A stretch of DNA of 32,647 bases, from positions 1-32,647 of the forward strand of contig PARF01000074.1 in NCBI GenBank assembly GCA_002709915.1, in the 5' to 3' direction. Shown here piece by piece: positions 23,837 to 31,704 of the stretch. The translations under genes were made by a program, and so were the position numbers. Under the pieces are notes generated by a model that saw nothing but the letters and a program-made list of their open reading frames with translations, searched no databases and was not told the DNA's origin. Origin of the DNA: Roseibacillus sp. GTDB lineage: Bacteria; Verrucomicrobiota; Verrucomicrobiia; Verrucomicrobiales; Akkermansiaceae. Every line of letters begins with the position of its first letter. The stretch's first letter is position 1.

Positions 23837-25032
23837 TTGCCAGTGGGGAAAACTCGGGCGAGACTTCCGGTGTCGTGTTGGCTCCAAGACCAGCGAAAGA
23901 AAAAAGTGTCGCCATCGCAGTAGTCGCTGCGGTGATTTTACATCTGATGGCATTTGGTGCGATGGTTGGAGGTGCCGTAATCAATATTCTGGCGGAGCAG
24001 AAGGATATCGAGGTCGTCAGTAATGCTCCTGCTGCTAGTGGAAGTGATGCTCTCGTCGAGCTGGACGCATTGGCGTTGATGGCGGTGCGTGATGCTCCTG
24101 AACAGGTAAGTGCACTCCCTCAGATTTCTGATCGAGCAAGTGAGGATACCTCTTTGCCAGAGTTGGCTGAAGCTGATTCAAAGCGCTTTGCGGAGACATC
24201 GCGGGAACAGGAGATTGAAAGCACTCCCGAAGGTGTGGTTCTGATTGGAGAACGTAATACCGAGGAGAGCAGCGAGTTAGCTCCTTCTCGTGTGGACGGA
24301 CCAGCTATTCCGACTCAGAGTGGAAGAGAATCTGAGCGAAACGAAAGAATTCTCACCGACTCCAAATTTTCGCCGGGAGAGGACGAAGGTCAGACCGGTT
24401 CCGAAGAGCCCCGGGAAGAGGTCAGGGGGTCTACGATTCGAGAGCCAGAGAGCCCAGCGCTGCAAAATGATCCGGTAGAGCCTGCTGGAGGGCGCGATGT
24501 CGTTGAGGTTCCAGTTGGTAAAAAATCAGATTTACGGCAGAAGGAGAATGAGAATTATTCAGACCGCCCGGAGAGCGTTGATACCGATGAGGGCGTAAAG
24601 GAGGGATTGAGAGAGACATCCGAAGATCGTTTAAAGGATAGTAAAGAGAACGTGGGGTTCAATACTGAGGCTCGGAAGACGAGGATGGAGGGGACGATTA
24701 GTCGCCGAGGTCAGAGTTCTCTAAAGGTGGAGGCAACAGCTCTCGGAAAATACAAGGCGCAGGTGAACAGGATCATTGAGACCGAGTGGCAGAGGCGTTG
24801 CGTGATGCACAGGGATCATGTTCTTCCAGGAATTCTGACCCTCCGCTTTTATGTCGATAAGGCCGGTCTGGTTTCCGGCCTACGTTACCTTGATGTCTTT
24901 CAAGCGAGCGCCATGCAGAAGGGTTTCACCATGAGAGCAGTTCAGCAGCCACAGTTGCCTAGAATGCCGGAGGAGGTTATCAGGGAGCTTGATGGAGAGT
25001 CTCTGGAATTTCATATAAACTTTCACTTTTGA
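23818..25032 (+). CDS. TonB-like energy transducer
   Basis: A 404-residue protein. A short cytoplasmic N-terminus leads to one membrane helix (about 30-58) containing His42, at the place where TonB and TolA carry a conserved histidine for coupling to ExbB-ExbD. A long, strongly acidic and polar periplasmic spacer follows (about 60-305, rich in Glu, Ser, Asp and Arg), not the Pro-Glu/Pro-Lys spacer of E. coli TonB. The last 95 residues form a TonB C-terminal domain (YKAQVNRIIETEW, GILTLRFYVDKAGLV, RAVQQPQLPRMPEEV, FHINFHF). The ATG overlaps the rsmA fusion by 19 bases; TTG 23809 is an alternative. exbB and exbD follow, completing the energising complex. TolA is the alternative identity. Confidence 0.88.
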   Translation: MESGSVVASGENSGETSGVVLAPRPAKEKSVAIAVVAAVILHLMAFGAMVGGAVINILAEQKDIEVVSNAPAASGSDALVELDALALMAVRDAPEQVSALPQISDRASEDTSLPELAEADSKRFAETSREQEIESTPEGVVLIGERNTEESSELAPSRVDGPAIPTQSGRESERNERILTDSKFSPGEDEGQTGSEEPREEVRGSTIREPESPALQNDPVEPAGGRDVVEVPVGKKSDLRQKENENYSDRPESVDTDEGVKEGLRETSEDRLKDSKENVGFNTEARKTRMEGTISRRGQSSLKVEATALGKYKAQVNRIIETEWQRRCVMHRDHVLPGILTLRFYVDKAGLVSGLRYLDVFQASAMQKGFTMRAVQQPQLPRMPEEVIRELDGESLEFHINFHF

Positions 25033-25042
25033 GATATTGCCT

Positions 25043-25774
25043 GTGTTTACTCAATTTTCAGTATCAGGAGTTGCACCGGAAGCTCTCCAGAAAACTTGGA
25101 AGTTCTTTGCGGACGGTGGTTTTTTCATGCTCCTGATCATATTATGCTCGGTGCTGGCACTCATGGTGATCGTGTACAAAATGATGACCCTGACGAAGGC
25201 CTCGGTTGTGCCCGGACGCTTAGCCGGGGAGGTTGAGTTGGTCGAGGCGCACCACGAAAGCGACCAGCTTGAAAGGCTGCGTGTCGAGTTCAGAGAGGGG
25301 GATTCTTCGCTTGCGCGTCTGTGCGATGTCGCCATGAGGAATGAGGGCCGCCCCTTGGGGGAGGCCAAGGAGGCGGTTCAGGCAAGTGCGAGAGAAGAAA
25401 TTGTCCGGATGAATGCAGGTTTACCGATTCTTGACGTGGTTATCACCGTGGCTCCCTTGTTAGGCCTGCTTGGAACAGCGAGCGGGTTGGTTCTCATTTT
25501 TGGAAACACCGAGGACCTGACTTCGGGTGTCAATAATGCCAAGATTGGTGCAGGTATTGCGCGGGCGCTGGGAACCACAATCGCCGGGATGGTCGTTGCG
25601 GTTCCATCGGTGGTGGCCCACAGCTATTTTACGAGAAAAATTGAGACAATGGCAGCTCGTCTGGAGGTGTTGTTAGGGGGGCTTGTCGGTGCTCGTGTTA
25701 CTTCGGCAGAGGGCAGTGGAAAAATGGATGGTCAGCAGAAGCTCTCTCAATTTCCAGACGCGGGCCGATCATGA
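25043..25774 (+). CDS. exbB: ExbB/TolQ/MotA-family proton channel
   Basis: This 243-residue inner-membrane protein would form, with ExbD, the proton channel that energises the TonB-like protein. It has three hydrophobic helices in ExbB layout: one near the start (FFMLLIILCSVLALMVIVY), a cytoplasmic loop of about 85 residues, then ILDVVITVAPLLGLLGTASG and ALGTTIAGMVVAVPSVVAH, which carry the conserved Pro/Gly/Thr pore residues. GTG 25043 is preferred with GAGA 8 bases upstream; TTG 25037 is possible. Its stop overlaps the exbD start (ATGA). TolQ is the alternative name, but there is no tolB or pal gene here. Confidence 0.93.
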   Translation: MFTQFSVSGVAPEALQKTWKFFADGGFFMLLIILCSVLALMVIVYKMMTLTKASVVPGRLAGEVELVEAHHESDQLERLRVEFREGDSSLARLCDVAMRNEGRPLGEAKEAVQASAREEIVRMNAGLPILDVVITVAPLLGLLGTASGLVLIFGNTEDLTSGVNNAKIGAGIARALGTTIAGMVVAVPSVVAHSYFTRKIETMAARLEVLLGGLVGARVTSAEGSGKMDGQQKLSQFPDAGRS

Positions 25775-26250
25775 AATTTTATCAGGCAGGGCGAAGAAAA
25801 GAAAGGGTTCCGATTGTTCCCCTTATAGATATTCTTACGATTCTGCTCATCTTCTTCATCGTAACTCGTGGGGTTCCGGAGGAAGAGCAGACCCCCGTGA
25901 TGCCTCCGGAGCCAAGGCCAGTGGTCAAGGTGACTCTGCCTGTGGTAAGGGAAATGGAAACCTCCGAGGTTGTCGAGCGCAGGGCCGTGCTCGCGGTCGG
26001 ATCAGGAGGTACAATTACTCTTGATAACTATGAGCTTGCGAGCCCTGATCTTCTCACCGACGCGCTAATTGTGTTCCGTCAGGAAAATCCCCTTCGTAAG
26101 CTGGAGCTTGCGGCAGATCAGGGAGCGACTCTTTCACAGCTTTTCATGGTGCTGGACGCCCTGACGGCAGCACAGTATGATATCAAGGACGTTCCCGCCC
26201 GTATTCGTCGTCCCCAGCCTGTTGACTTTGTAGATCCGCTTCAGCCATGA
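25771..26250 (+). CDS. exbD: ExbD/TolR-family protein
   Basis: A 159-residue protein with one N-terminal membrane helix (VPIVPLIDILTILLIFFIVT) containing the proton-carrying aspartate in PLIDIL. It is followed by a Pro-rich stretch and a periplasmic TolR-like domain (LAVGSGGTITLDNYEL, LELAADQGATLSQLFMVLDAL). It completes the TonB-ExbB-ExbD set. Its start overlaps the exbB stop as ATGA, and its own stop overlaps the def start as ATGA. These tight overlaps point to a single translationally coupled transcript. Confidence 0.94.
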   Translation: MKFYQAGRRKERVPIVPLIDILTILLIFFIVTRGVPEEEQTPVMPPEPRPVVKVTLPVVREMETSEVVERRAVLAVGSGGTITLDNYELASPDLLTDALIVFRQENPLRKLELAADQGATLSQLFMVLDALTAAQYDIKDVPARIRRPQPVDFVDPLQP

Positions 26251-26795
26251 TTCTCCCAATTACCCAGTTTGGAGACCCAGTTCTGCGTAAACGCTGCAGA
26301 GAGGTCAAAGAAGTCACAGATGAAATCATGAATCTCGTAGAGGACATGATTGAGACCATGCATGATGCCAACGGAGTGGGCCTTGCTGCCCCTCAGGTAG
26401 GGATCGATCTTCGATTGGCAGTTGTGGATGTCTCTCATGATCCCGACTGCGTGAGTTTTCTCAGGGTGAACGGCGAGGAAGTATCAGTCGCTGAAATCAT
26501 GCCGCTGGTATTTGTAAACCCAACTTTCAAAAAGGGAGGACAAAAGGAGCATATGGAAGAGGGCTGCCTGAGTATTCATGAGGTCCGCGCGGAGGTGCAA
26601 AGGCCGAGAATGGTAGATGGAATCTTTCCACAATTAGATGGGAGCGAACTGCGAATCGAGACGGACGGGTTGCTGGCGAGGGTCATTCAGCACGAAACGG
26701 ATCATCTCAATGGAGTTCTCTTCGTTGATCGACTGAGTGCCGCCGGCAAGCTGATGGTGCGGGGAGAGCTGAAAAGGCTTAAAGCCCGGAGGTAG
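26247..26795 (+). CDS. def: Peptide deformylase
   Basis: Def removes the formyl group from the first methionine of new proteins. The 182-residue product has the three family motifs: GVGLAAPQVG (43-52), EGCLS (105-109) with the metal-ligand Cys107, and HETDH (149-153), whose two histidines bind the metal and whose glutamate is catalytic. An insert of about 10 residues around FLRVNGEEVSVAEIM is slightly longer than in E. coli. The start overlaps the exbD stop (ATGA). Pairing with an ExbB-ExbD operon is not the usual def-fmt arrangement. No fmt gene is in the window. Confidence 0.97.
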   Translation: MILPITQFGDPVLRKRCREVKEVTDEIMNLVEDMIETMHDANGVGLAAPQVGIDLRLAVVDVSHDPDCVSFLRVNGEEVSVAEIMPLVFVNPTFKKGGQKEHMEEGCLSIHEVRAEVQRPRMVDGIFPQLDGSELRIETDGLLARVIQHETDHLNGVLFVDRLSAAGKLMVRGELKRLKARR

Positions 26796-26940
26796 AGGGA
26801 AAGGCCGATCTGCCGGGATTCAGGTGTTTGACTGAGTCTGATCCGGACTGATGTGCTCGGATAGTCCCGGTTATTCACATCAAATAGGTTTTACATTTCC
26901 GAGGGAGGCTACTTATTTTGGGTTTTAGCCACTTTAAGGT

Positions 26941-27837
26941 ATGTCTCATTCACATCATCCATCAAACCCATTTGCTCCCCATCAGGGTGGGGAGACCGCT
27001 GACAGGGGCGGAGCTAATGAGAATCCATTTCAGGTAGAGGCAGACGGTTCTCAGAGTGATTCAATGGTGCTGTCAGAGCGTGAAGCCCTGCGCCCGGAGA
27101 AAGGTTCTCGGGCCTCTGTTTCAGGAAGCCCGTTTGAGCTCGTTGAGGGGGATCGCTCAGAACTTGACGGAAGCGCGGGTCCAGGATTTCCCATGCATGG
27201 ATTTTCCTCTGGTCCCGCAGCCCTAGCTCCATTGGAAATGTCGCCATCCCGATCTGAGGTGCAGGCCTCATCCAGCGGTGCGGATACCAAATCAGATGAT
27301 TCTGAAGATACCTTTGGTGAAATGGCCTCGCCGCAGGAAAATGCCGCTTCCGCAATGAATCAAGCCGTGCCGATTTCTCCGGTTGAAAGCAAACTGCGAG
27401 GGGACTTCTCGATGCCCGCAGGTGGCAGTCAGTCCGCTGCCCGGGGGAACCCGGGGGTAGCTTTGCCGGGACAACGAGACGGTTTTCCAGTCGATCTGTC
27501 GGACCGCACAAAGCAGCTTGAGTTGCGGGCAATTTTCGGGGTGGACCATGAGTTGAGTCATCTTGAGATCATGGAGCGAATGCGCGATTTGCCGGGGATC
27601 ATCAATGTAGCAGAGATTGATCCTTCTGAGTTAGAAGCTTTCAGAAGTTTGAGAAGCTGTGCAACAAAGCTCGGATTGGGTAAAGAAGATGCGGTGATAG
27701 TAAACTCCCCGAGTGGTGTAATTGATTGTGTTCAGTATCAGGGAACAGCATTAGGGATCCTCATGGAGGGCGGGTATGGCCCCGGAGTCCGGGAGACAAT
27801 TTACATCTGCACGAGAGAGCTTGAGAGGCTCAAGTAG
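26941..27837 (+). CDS. Unknown protein with NPF-like motifs and a C-terminal domain
   Basis: A 298-residue soluble protein. The first 180 or so residues are low-complexity (Ser, Gly, Glu, Pro) and contain spaced NPF/SPF motifs at residues 9-11 (NPFAPHQGG), 28-30 (NPFQVEADG) and 63-65 (SPFELVEGD). They look like a repeated short binding peptide. The last 110 or so residues look folded, with alternating helices and strands: LELRAIFGVDHELSHLEIMERMRDL, GIINVAEI, ESFRSLRSCATKLG-like helix, DAVIVNSPSGVIDCVQY, and a final TIYICTRELERL. No signal peptide or membrane helix is seen. I do not recognise the family. It stands alone, 145 bases after def. Confidence 0.85.
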   Translation: MSHSHHPSNPFAPHQGGETADRGGANENPFQVEADGSQSDSMVLSEREALRPEKGSRASVSGSPFELVEGDRSELDGSAGPGFPMHGFSSGPAALAPLEMSPSRSEVQASSSGADTKSDDSEDTFGEMASPQENAASAMNQAVPISPVESKLRGDFSMPAGGSQSAARGNPGVALPGQRDGFPVDLSDRTKQLELRAIFGVDHELSHLEIMERMRDLPGIINVAEIDPSELEAFRSLRSCATKLGLGKEDAVIVNSPSGVIDCVQYQGTALGILMEGGYGPGVRETIYICTRELERLK

Positions 27838-27957
27838 CTTTAATGGGCTCGAATTTGCCGAAGGGCCCAGAAGCATTTAGACAGGTCGGTCTGGGCGACT
27901 AGGTGGGAGCGAAGAAGCTAATAGCCTCTGAGCTGGTCCTTGCTACCCTGTGTTGGT

Positions 27958-27963
27958 GAGGAG
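27958..27963 (+). promoter_or_regulatory. Shine-Dalgarno fixing the hydantoinase start
   Basis: GAGGAG lies 7 bases before ATG 27971 and supports that start over the in-frame GTG at 27950. Confidence 0.6.
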
Positions 27964-27970
27964 CATTCAT

Positions 27971-30900
27971 ATGGCAGAGGAATGTTGGAAGGTTCGCGTT
28001 GATACGGGGGGCACGTTTACGGACGGCTGGGCGCTGAGCCCGGATGGTAGCGAGCATCGCTGTAAGGTGCTTTCCAGTAGTGTCATAAGGGTACAAATTC
28101 AGGATGTGCTACCCGGAGGTTGGTACCAGCTCAGGGGAGCTCATGATTTTTCAGGAAATTTTCTAAGAGGTTTTCAGGTCGAGGGCGGAGGAGTGGTTGA
28201 TGATTGGAATCCTGAGGGGTGTTTGCTTTCCATTCATGGAGGACGTGCTTTTGCAAGGGGAGATGCTCTGGAAATGTTCACCGGGGAGGAACCTCCGATT
28301 CTCGCGTTGCGAATTCTCACCTCTACTCCGCTCGAAAATCCCTTTCCGAATGTTGATTTCAGGGTTTCCACGACGAAGGCGACAAACGCATTGCTGGAGC
28401 GGAAGGGCAGCAAGGGAGTTCTGATTACGACTGCAGGATTTGAAGACCTCCTGCGGATTGGTGATCAGCGCCGACCACGCCTTTTTGACCTGAAGCAAAA
28501 CCTCGAGGCCCCGGTTTTCGACTCCTGTGTTGGATTAAGTGGACGTATCGATGCCTCCGGACAGGTTGTTGAGCCTCTCAGCAGAGCAGAGGGAGCGGAA
28601 CTTGTAGCCAAGTTGAAAGCCGATTCCGTGGAGGTTGTGGCTGTCGCTCTTTTGAACAGCTATGCGAATCCCGTGCATGAGCAGGAGGTGGGCGATTGGC
28701 TGCGAGAGGCTGGGATCTCTTCGGTCTCGCTCTCTACGGATCTCACAGGTGCCATTCGACTTCTCCCGCGCGCAGAGACTGCAACCGCTAATGCCTATCT
28801 TGCTCCAGTCATGGATTCCTTCGTAGCAACCGTCAGCCGCGGGATAAATAACGGAAGCTTGGAGCTGCTTACCAGTGGGGGAGGGCTCAAGGACGCGGCA
28901 AATTATAGACCAATTGATAGTCTATTGAGTGGTCCAGCTGGTGGAGTAAGAGGTGCCCTCGAAGTGGCACGATCCGCCGGTTACGATAAGGTTATATCTT
29001 TTGATATGGGAGGCACCAGCAGCGATATTTCCCGGATTAATGGTGCACCAGTCCTGCGTTATGAGCAGAAAATCGGCCCTGCGAGAGTGGCTGCTCCGTC
29101 AATCAAGATTGAGACCGTAGCCGCAGGAGGAGGTTCAATTTGTCAGTGGTCGGGCGGGGCACTCGCGGTAGGACCGGAAAGTGCAGGGGCAGATCCTGGT
29201 CCGGCATGCTATGGTAACGGAGGTCCTCTAACGGTAACGGATGTTAATCTACTCCTTGGTTTGATGGATCCAAAGCGGGCTGGGATTCCACTCGATGTCG
29301 AAGCCGCGCGGGTCAAGTTGCATGAGTTCCAATCTCAAATGGAGCAAGATGGAGTGCCTCCGGGACCTGAGCGAAAATTACTTGAGGGGCTCCGGGAGAT
29401 AGCGATTGAGCGAATGGCGGAGGCGATTCGAAAAGTTTCGATCAGGGAAGGATGCGATCCATCTGATTACGCCTTGGTGGCTTTCGGAGGAGCCGGCCCT
29501 CAGCATGCATGTGGGGTGGCAGACAAAATCGGGATCAGAGAGGTTCTTATTCCTGGCGATGCAGGGTTACTTAGTGCGAGAGGTTTGCATCACTGTAGCA
29601 GAGAAAAAATAGTAGAGCATCAGGTGTTGTCTCGCTTGGACGTTCTCAGCGAAGGATGGCTCGAGAGAGTCGAGGCTCTGATTGAGGAGGCCTTGGAGTC
29701 GCTAGGCGAAGGGGGGGCATTGGCCAGAATACTTTGTGAAATGCGGTTGTGGGGACAGGATTCCACGCTGGAGCTCGAAATGAGTGCCATACCAGAGCAT
29801 GGTGAGTTAGAGAGGGGATTTCTTGAGAGGTATCGAAAGCTCTACGGATACGACCCTCCCGCTGGGAGGGAGATCGAACTGGTGGCGCTGAGAGTCGTCG
29901 CAAGGGTCGCTGAGGCAGGGCTTCTCCCGGAGCATTTTGGTCCGGCCCTGCCGGTTGATACGATGGAAGTCATACAAGATGCTTTCAGAACTTGTCTTAT
30001 TGAACCCGGGTGGAGCTGGGCAAAGGGTTCGCGCGGTGGGATGTATCTGGTAAAGCAGGATCAGACAGCCCCAAGCCGTCGGGAACTCTCTTCAGGATGG
30101 TCTTCAGAGATAGAGTCGGAGCTTTTCCGTTGCCGTTTTGAAGGTCTCGTAGAGGAGATGGGGGAATTACTGCGGAGGACTGCTATGTCTCCCAACATCA
30201 AGGAGCGCCTCGACTTTTCCTGTGCTCTGCTCGACGCAGCCGGAAGACTGGTCGTGAACGCTCCTCATATTCCCGTTCATCTGGGCGCAATCGGTCTGTG
30301 TGTCAGGAAAGTCGGAGAGGGTCGTAAATGGAAGGACGGAGACATGGTGATGGTGAATCACCCCGCCTTCGGAGGATCACATCTTCCCGACGTGACGTTG
30401 ATAAGCCCCGTTTTTTTCGAAGGTGGCATAATTGGCTTCATCGCGAACCGAGCGCATCATGCTGAGATTGGAGGAAAGGCACCAGGCTCCATGCCCGCGG
30501 AAGCTCGCTGTCTGGAGGAAGAAGGAGTAGTCATCCCGCCAATTCTGATCTGCGAATCGGGAAGGAGCCGGTTTGAGGCGGTCGAAGATCTCTTTCGATC
30601 GTCGCGTTATCCAAGTCGAATGCTGGGTGATAACCTCGCGGATCTTGCTGCTCAGACCGCATGTAATCATCATGGAGTCAGAGCCTTGAAGGCGCTCGCT
30701 CGAGGCTCATCCCGCGAGATCGTTATTCGGAATATGGAGGAGTTACGTCACCATGCGGCTGAGATTATGCGTTCGAAACTTGCCCCTGTCATAGGTCACC
30801 GATGGCATGGCAAGGACGCTCTTGATGATGGAACGCGAATTCAAGTGTTGCTGCGGTGCTCCGAGCAAGGCTTGCATGTTGATTTTTCGGACTCCGGGCC

Positions 30901-31633
30901 TGTCCATGCAGGGAACCTGAATGCAACAGAGGCAATCGTGAGGAGTGCGGTTCTCTACGTGCTACGAGCGTGGGTTGGTGAGGACCTCCCTTTGAACGAA
31001 GGCCTTCTTGACGACGTTCATATCAAGACGCCCGAGGGCATTCTTAGTCCCGTCTTTCCTGAGGACCCGGGCGTCTGCCCTGCGGTCGTGGGAGGGAATG
31101 TGGAGACCAGCCAGAGAATCGTTGACGTCCTTCTCGATGCGCTTGATCTGCAGGCCAACAGCCAGGGCACAATGAATAACTTCCTCTTCGGGAATGCGGC
31201 CTTTGCGTATTACGAAACCATTGGAGGTGGGTCTGGAGCGGGGCCTGGGTGGTCTGGGTTGAGCGGCACACACGTGCATATGAGTAATACCGCGATCACG
31301 GATCCGGAGATCCTGGAACGCCGGTTTCCTGTGCGCTTACTTAGCTTTTCTGTGAGAGAAGGCTCTGGAGGACGCGGTCGATGGAACGGGGGATATGGCC
31401 TCGAACGAGAGTTTGAGTTTCTAGAGGGCATGACCGTCTCAATGCTGACTCAGAGACGCACGAGGGGCCCCCGGGGGAAAAGGGGAGGAGCTGCGGGATT
31501 GCCCGGGCGGCAACATGTAATCCGGCGAGACGGATCGTGTGAGGAATTGGCGGGTATATGCAGTTTTACGGTTGAAACCGGCGAGCGGGTCCGGATCCTG
31601 ACGCCAGGGGGAGGAGGCTGGGGGAAGGCCTAG
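27971..31633 (+). CDS. Fused hydantoinase A/B (5-oxoprolinase-type) protein
   Basis: A 1220-residue protein joining both subunits of the hydantoinase/5-oxoprolinase family, which uses ATP to open cyclic amides such as 5-oxoproline or hydantoins. The HyuA half (about 1-690) has VDTGGTFTD (10-18), TNALLERKG (about 138-146), FDMGGTSSD (about 344), GGGSI and FGGAGPQHA. The HyuB half (about 716-1215) has MSPNIKERLDFSCAL, NHPAFGGSHLPDVT, ANRAHHAEIGG, GGGSGAGPG and GGRGRWNGG. The same fusion occurs in eukaryotic 5-oxoprolinase (about 1290 residues). Odd here is the stretch of about 100 residues between the first two motifs, longer than usual. The true substrate cannot be read from sequence. Confidence 0.93.
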   Translation: MAEECWKVRVDTGGTFTDGWALSPDGSEHRCKVLSSSVIRVQIQDVLPGGWYQLRGAHDFSGNFLRGFQVEGGGVVDDWNPEGCLLSIHGGRAFARGDALEMFTGEEPPILALRILTSTPLENPFPNVDFRVSTTKATNALLERKGSKGVLITTAGFEDLLRIGDQRRPRLFDLKQNLEAPVFDSCVGLSGRIDASGQVVEPLSRAEGAELVAKLKADSVEVVAVALLNSYANPVHEQEVGDWLREAGISSVSLSTDLTGAIRLLPRAETATANAYLAPVMDSFVATVSRGINNGSLELLTSGGGLKDAANYRPIDSLLSGPAGGVRGALEVARSAGYDKVISFDMGGTSSDISRINGAPVLRYEQKIGPARVAAPSIKIETVAAGGGSICQWSGGALAVGPESAGADPGPACYGNGGPLTVTDVNLLLGLMDPKRAGIPLDVEAARVKLHEFQSQMEQDGVPPGPERKLLEGLREIAIERMAEAIRKVSIREGCDPSDYALVAFGGAGPQHACGVADKIGIREVLIPGDAGLLSARGLHHCSREKIVEHQVLSRLDVLSEGWLERVEALIEEALESLGEGGALARILCEMRLWGQDSTLELEMSAIPEHGELERGFLERYRKLYGYDPPAGREIELVALRVVARVAEAGLLPEHFGPALPVDTMEVIQDAFRTCLIEPGWSWAKGSRGGMYLVKQDQTAPSRRELSSGWSSEIESELFRCRFEGLVEEMGELLRRTAMSPNIKERLDFSCALLDAAGRLVVNAPHIPVHLGAIGLCVRKVGEGRKWKDGDMVMVNHPAFGGSHLPDVTLISPVFFEGGIIGFIANRAHHAEIGGKAPGSMPAEARCLEEEGVVIPPILICESGRSRFEAVEDLFRSSRYPSRMLGDNLADLAAQTACNHHGVRALKALARGSSREIVIRNMEELRHHAAEIMRSKLAPVIGHRWHGKDALDDGTRIQVLLRCSEQGLHVDFSDSGPVHAGNLNATEAIVRSAVLYVLRAWVGEDLPLNEGLLDDVHIKTPEGILSPVFPEDPGVCPAVVGGNVETSQRIVDVLLDALDLQANSQGTMNNFLFGNAAFAYYETIGGGSGAGPGWSGLSGTHVHMSNTAITDPEILERRFPVRLLSFSVREGSGGRGRWNGGYGLEREFEFLEGMTVSMLTQRRTRGPRGKRGGAAGLPGRQHVIRRDGSCEELAGICSFTVETGERVRILTPGGGGWGKA

Positions 31634-31704
31634 TGCTGGCTGGACCGGGAGGTTCTCTGGATTTGGGTCGCGCTTGTCGCCGGGGGATTTAAGTTTGCCG
31701 CTTA

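Noticed and set aside
26890-26918. Possible promoter TTTACA-17-TTATTT before the NPF-motif gene
   Set aside because: The -10 match is weak and phylum-specific promoter consensus is uncertain, so it is not listed as a feature.
27865-27896. Inverted repeat GCCCAGA / TCTGGGC with an 18-base loop
   Set aside because: It lacks a T-tract and the loop is long, so a terminator cannot be supported.
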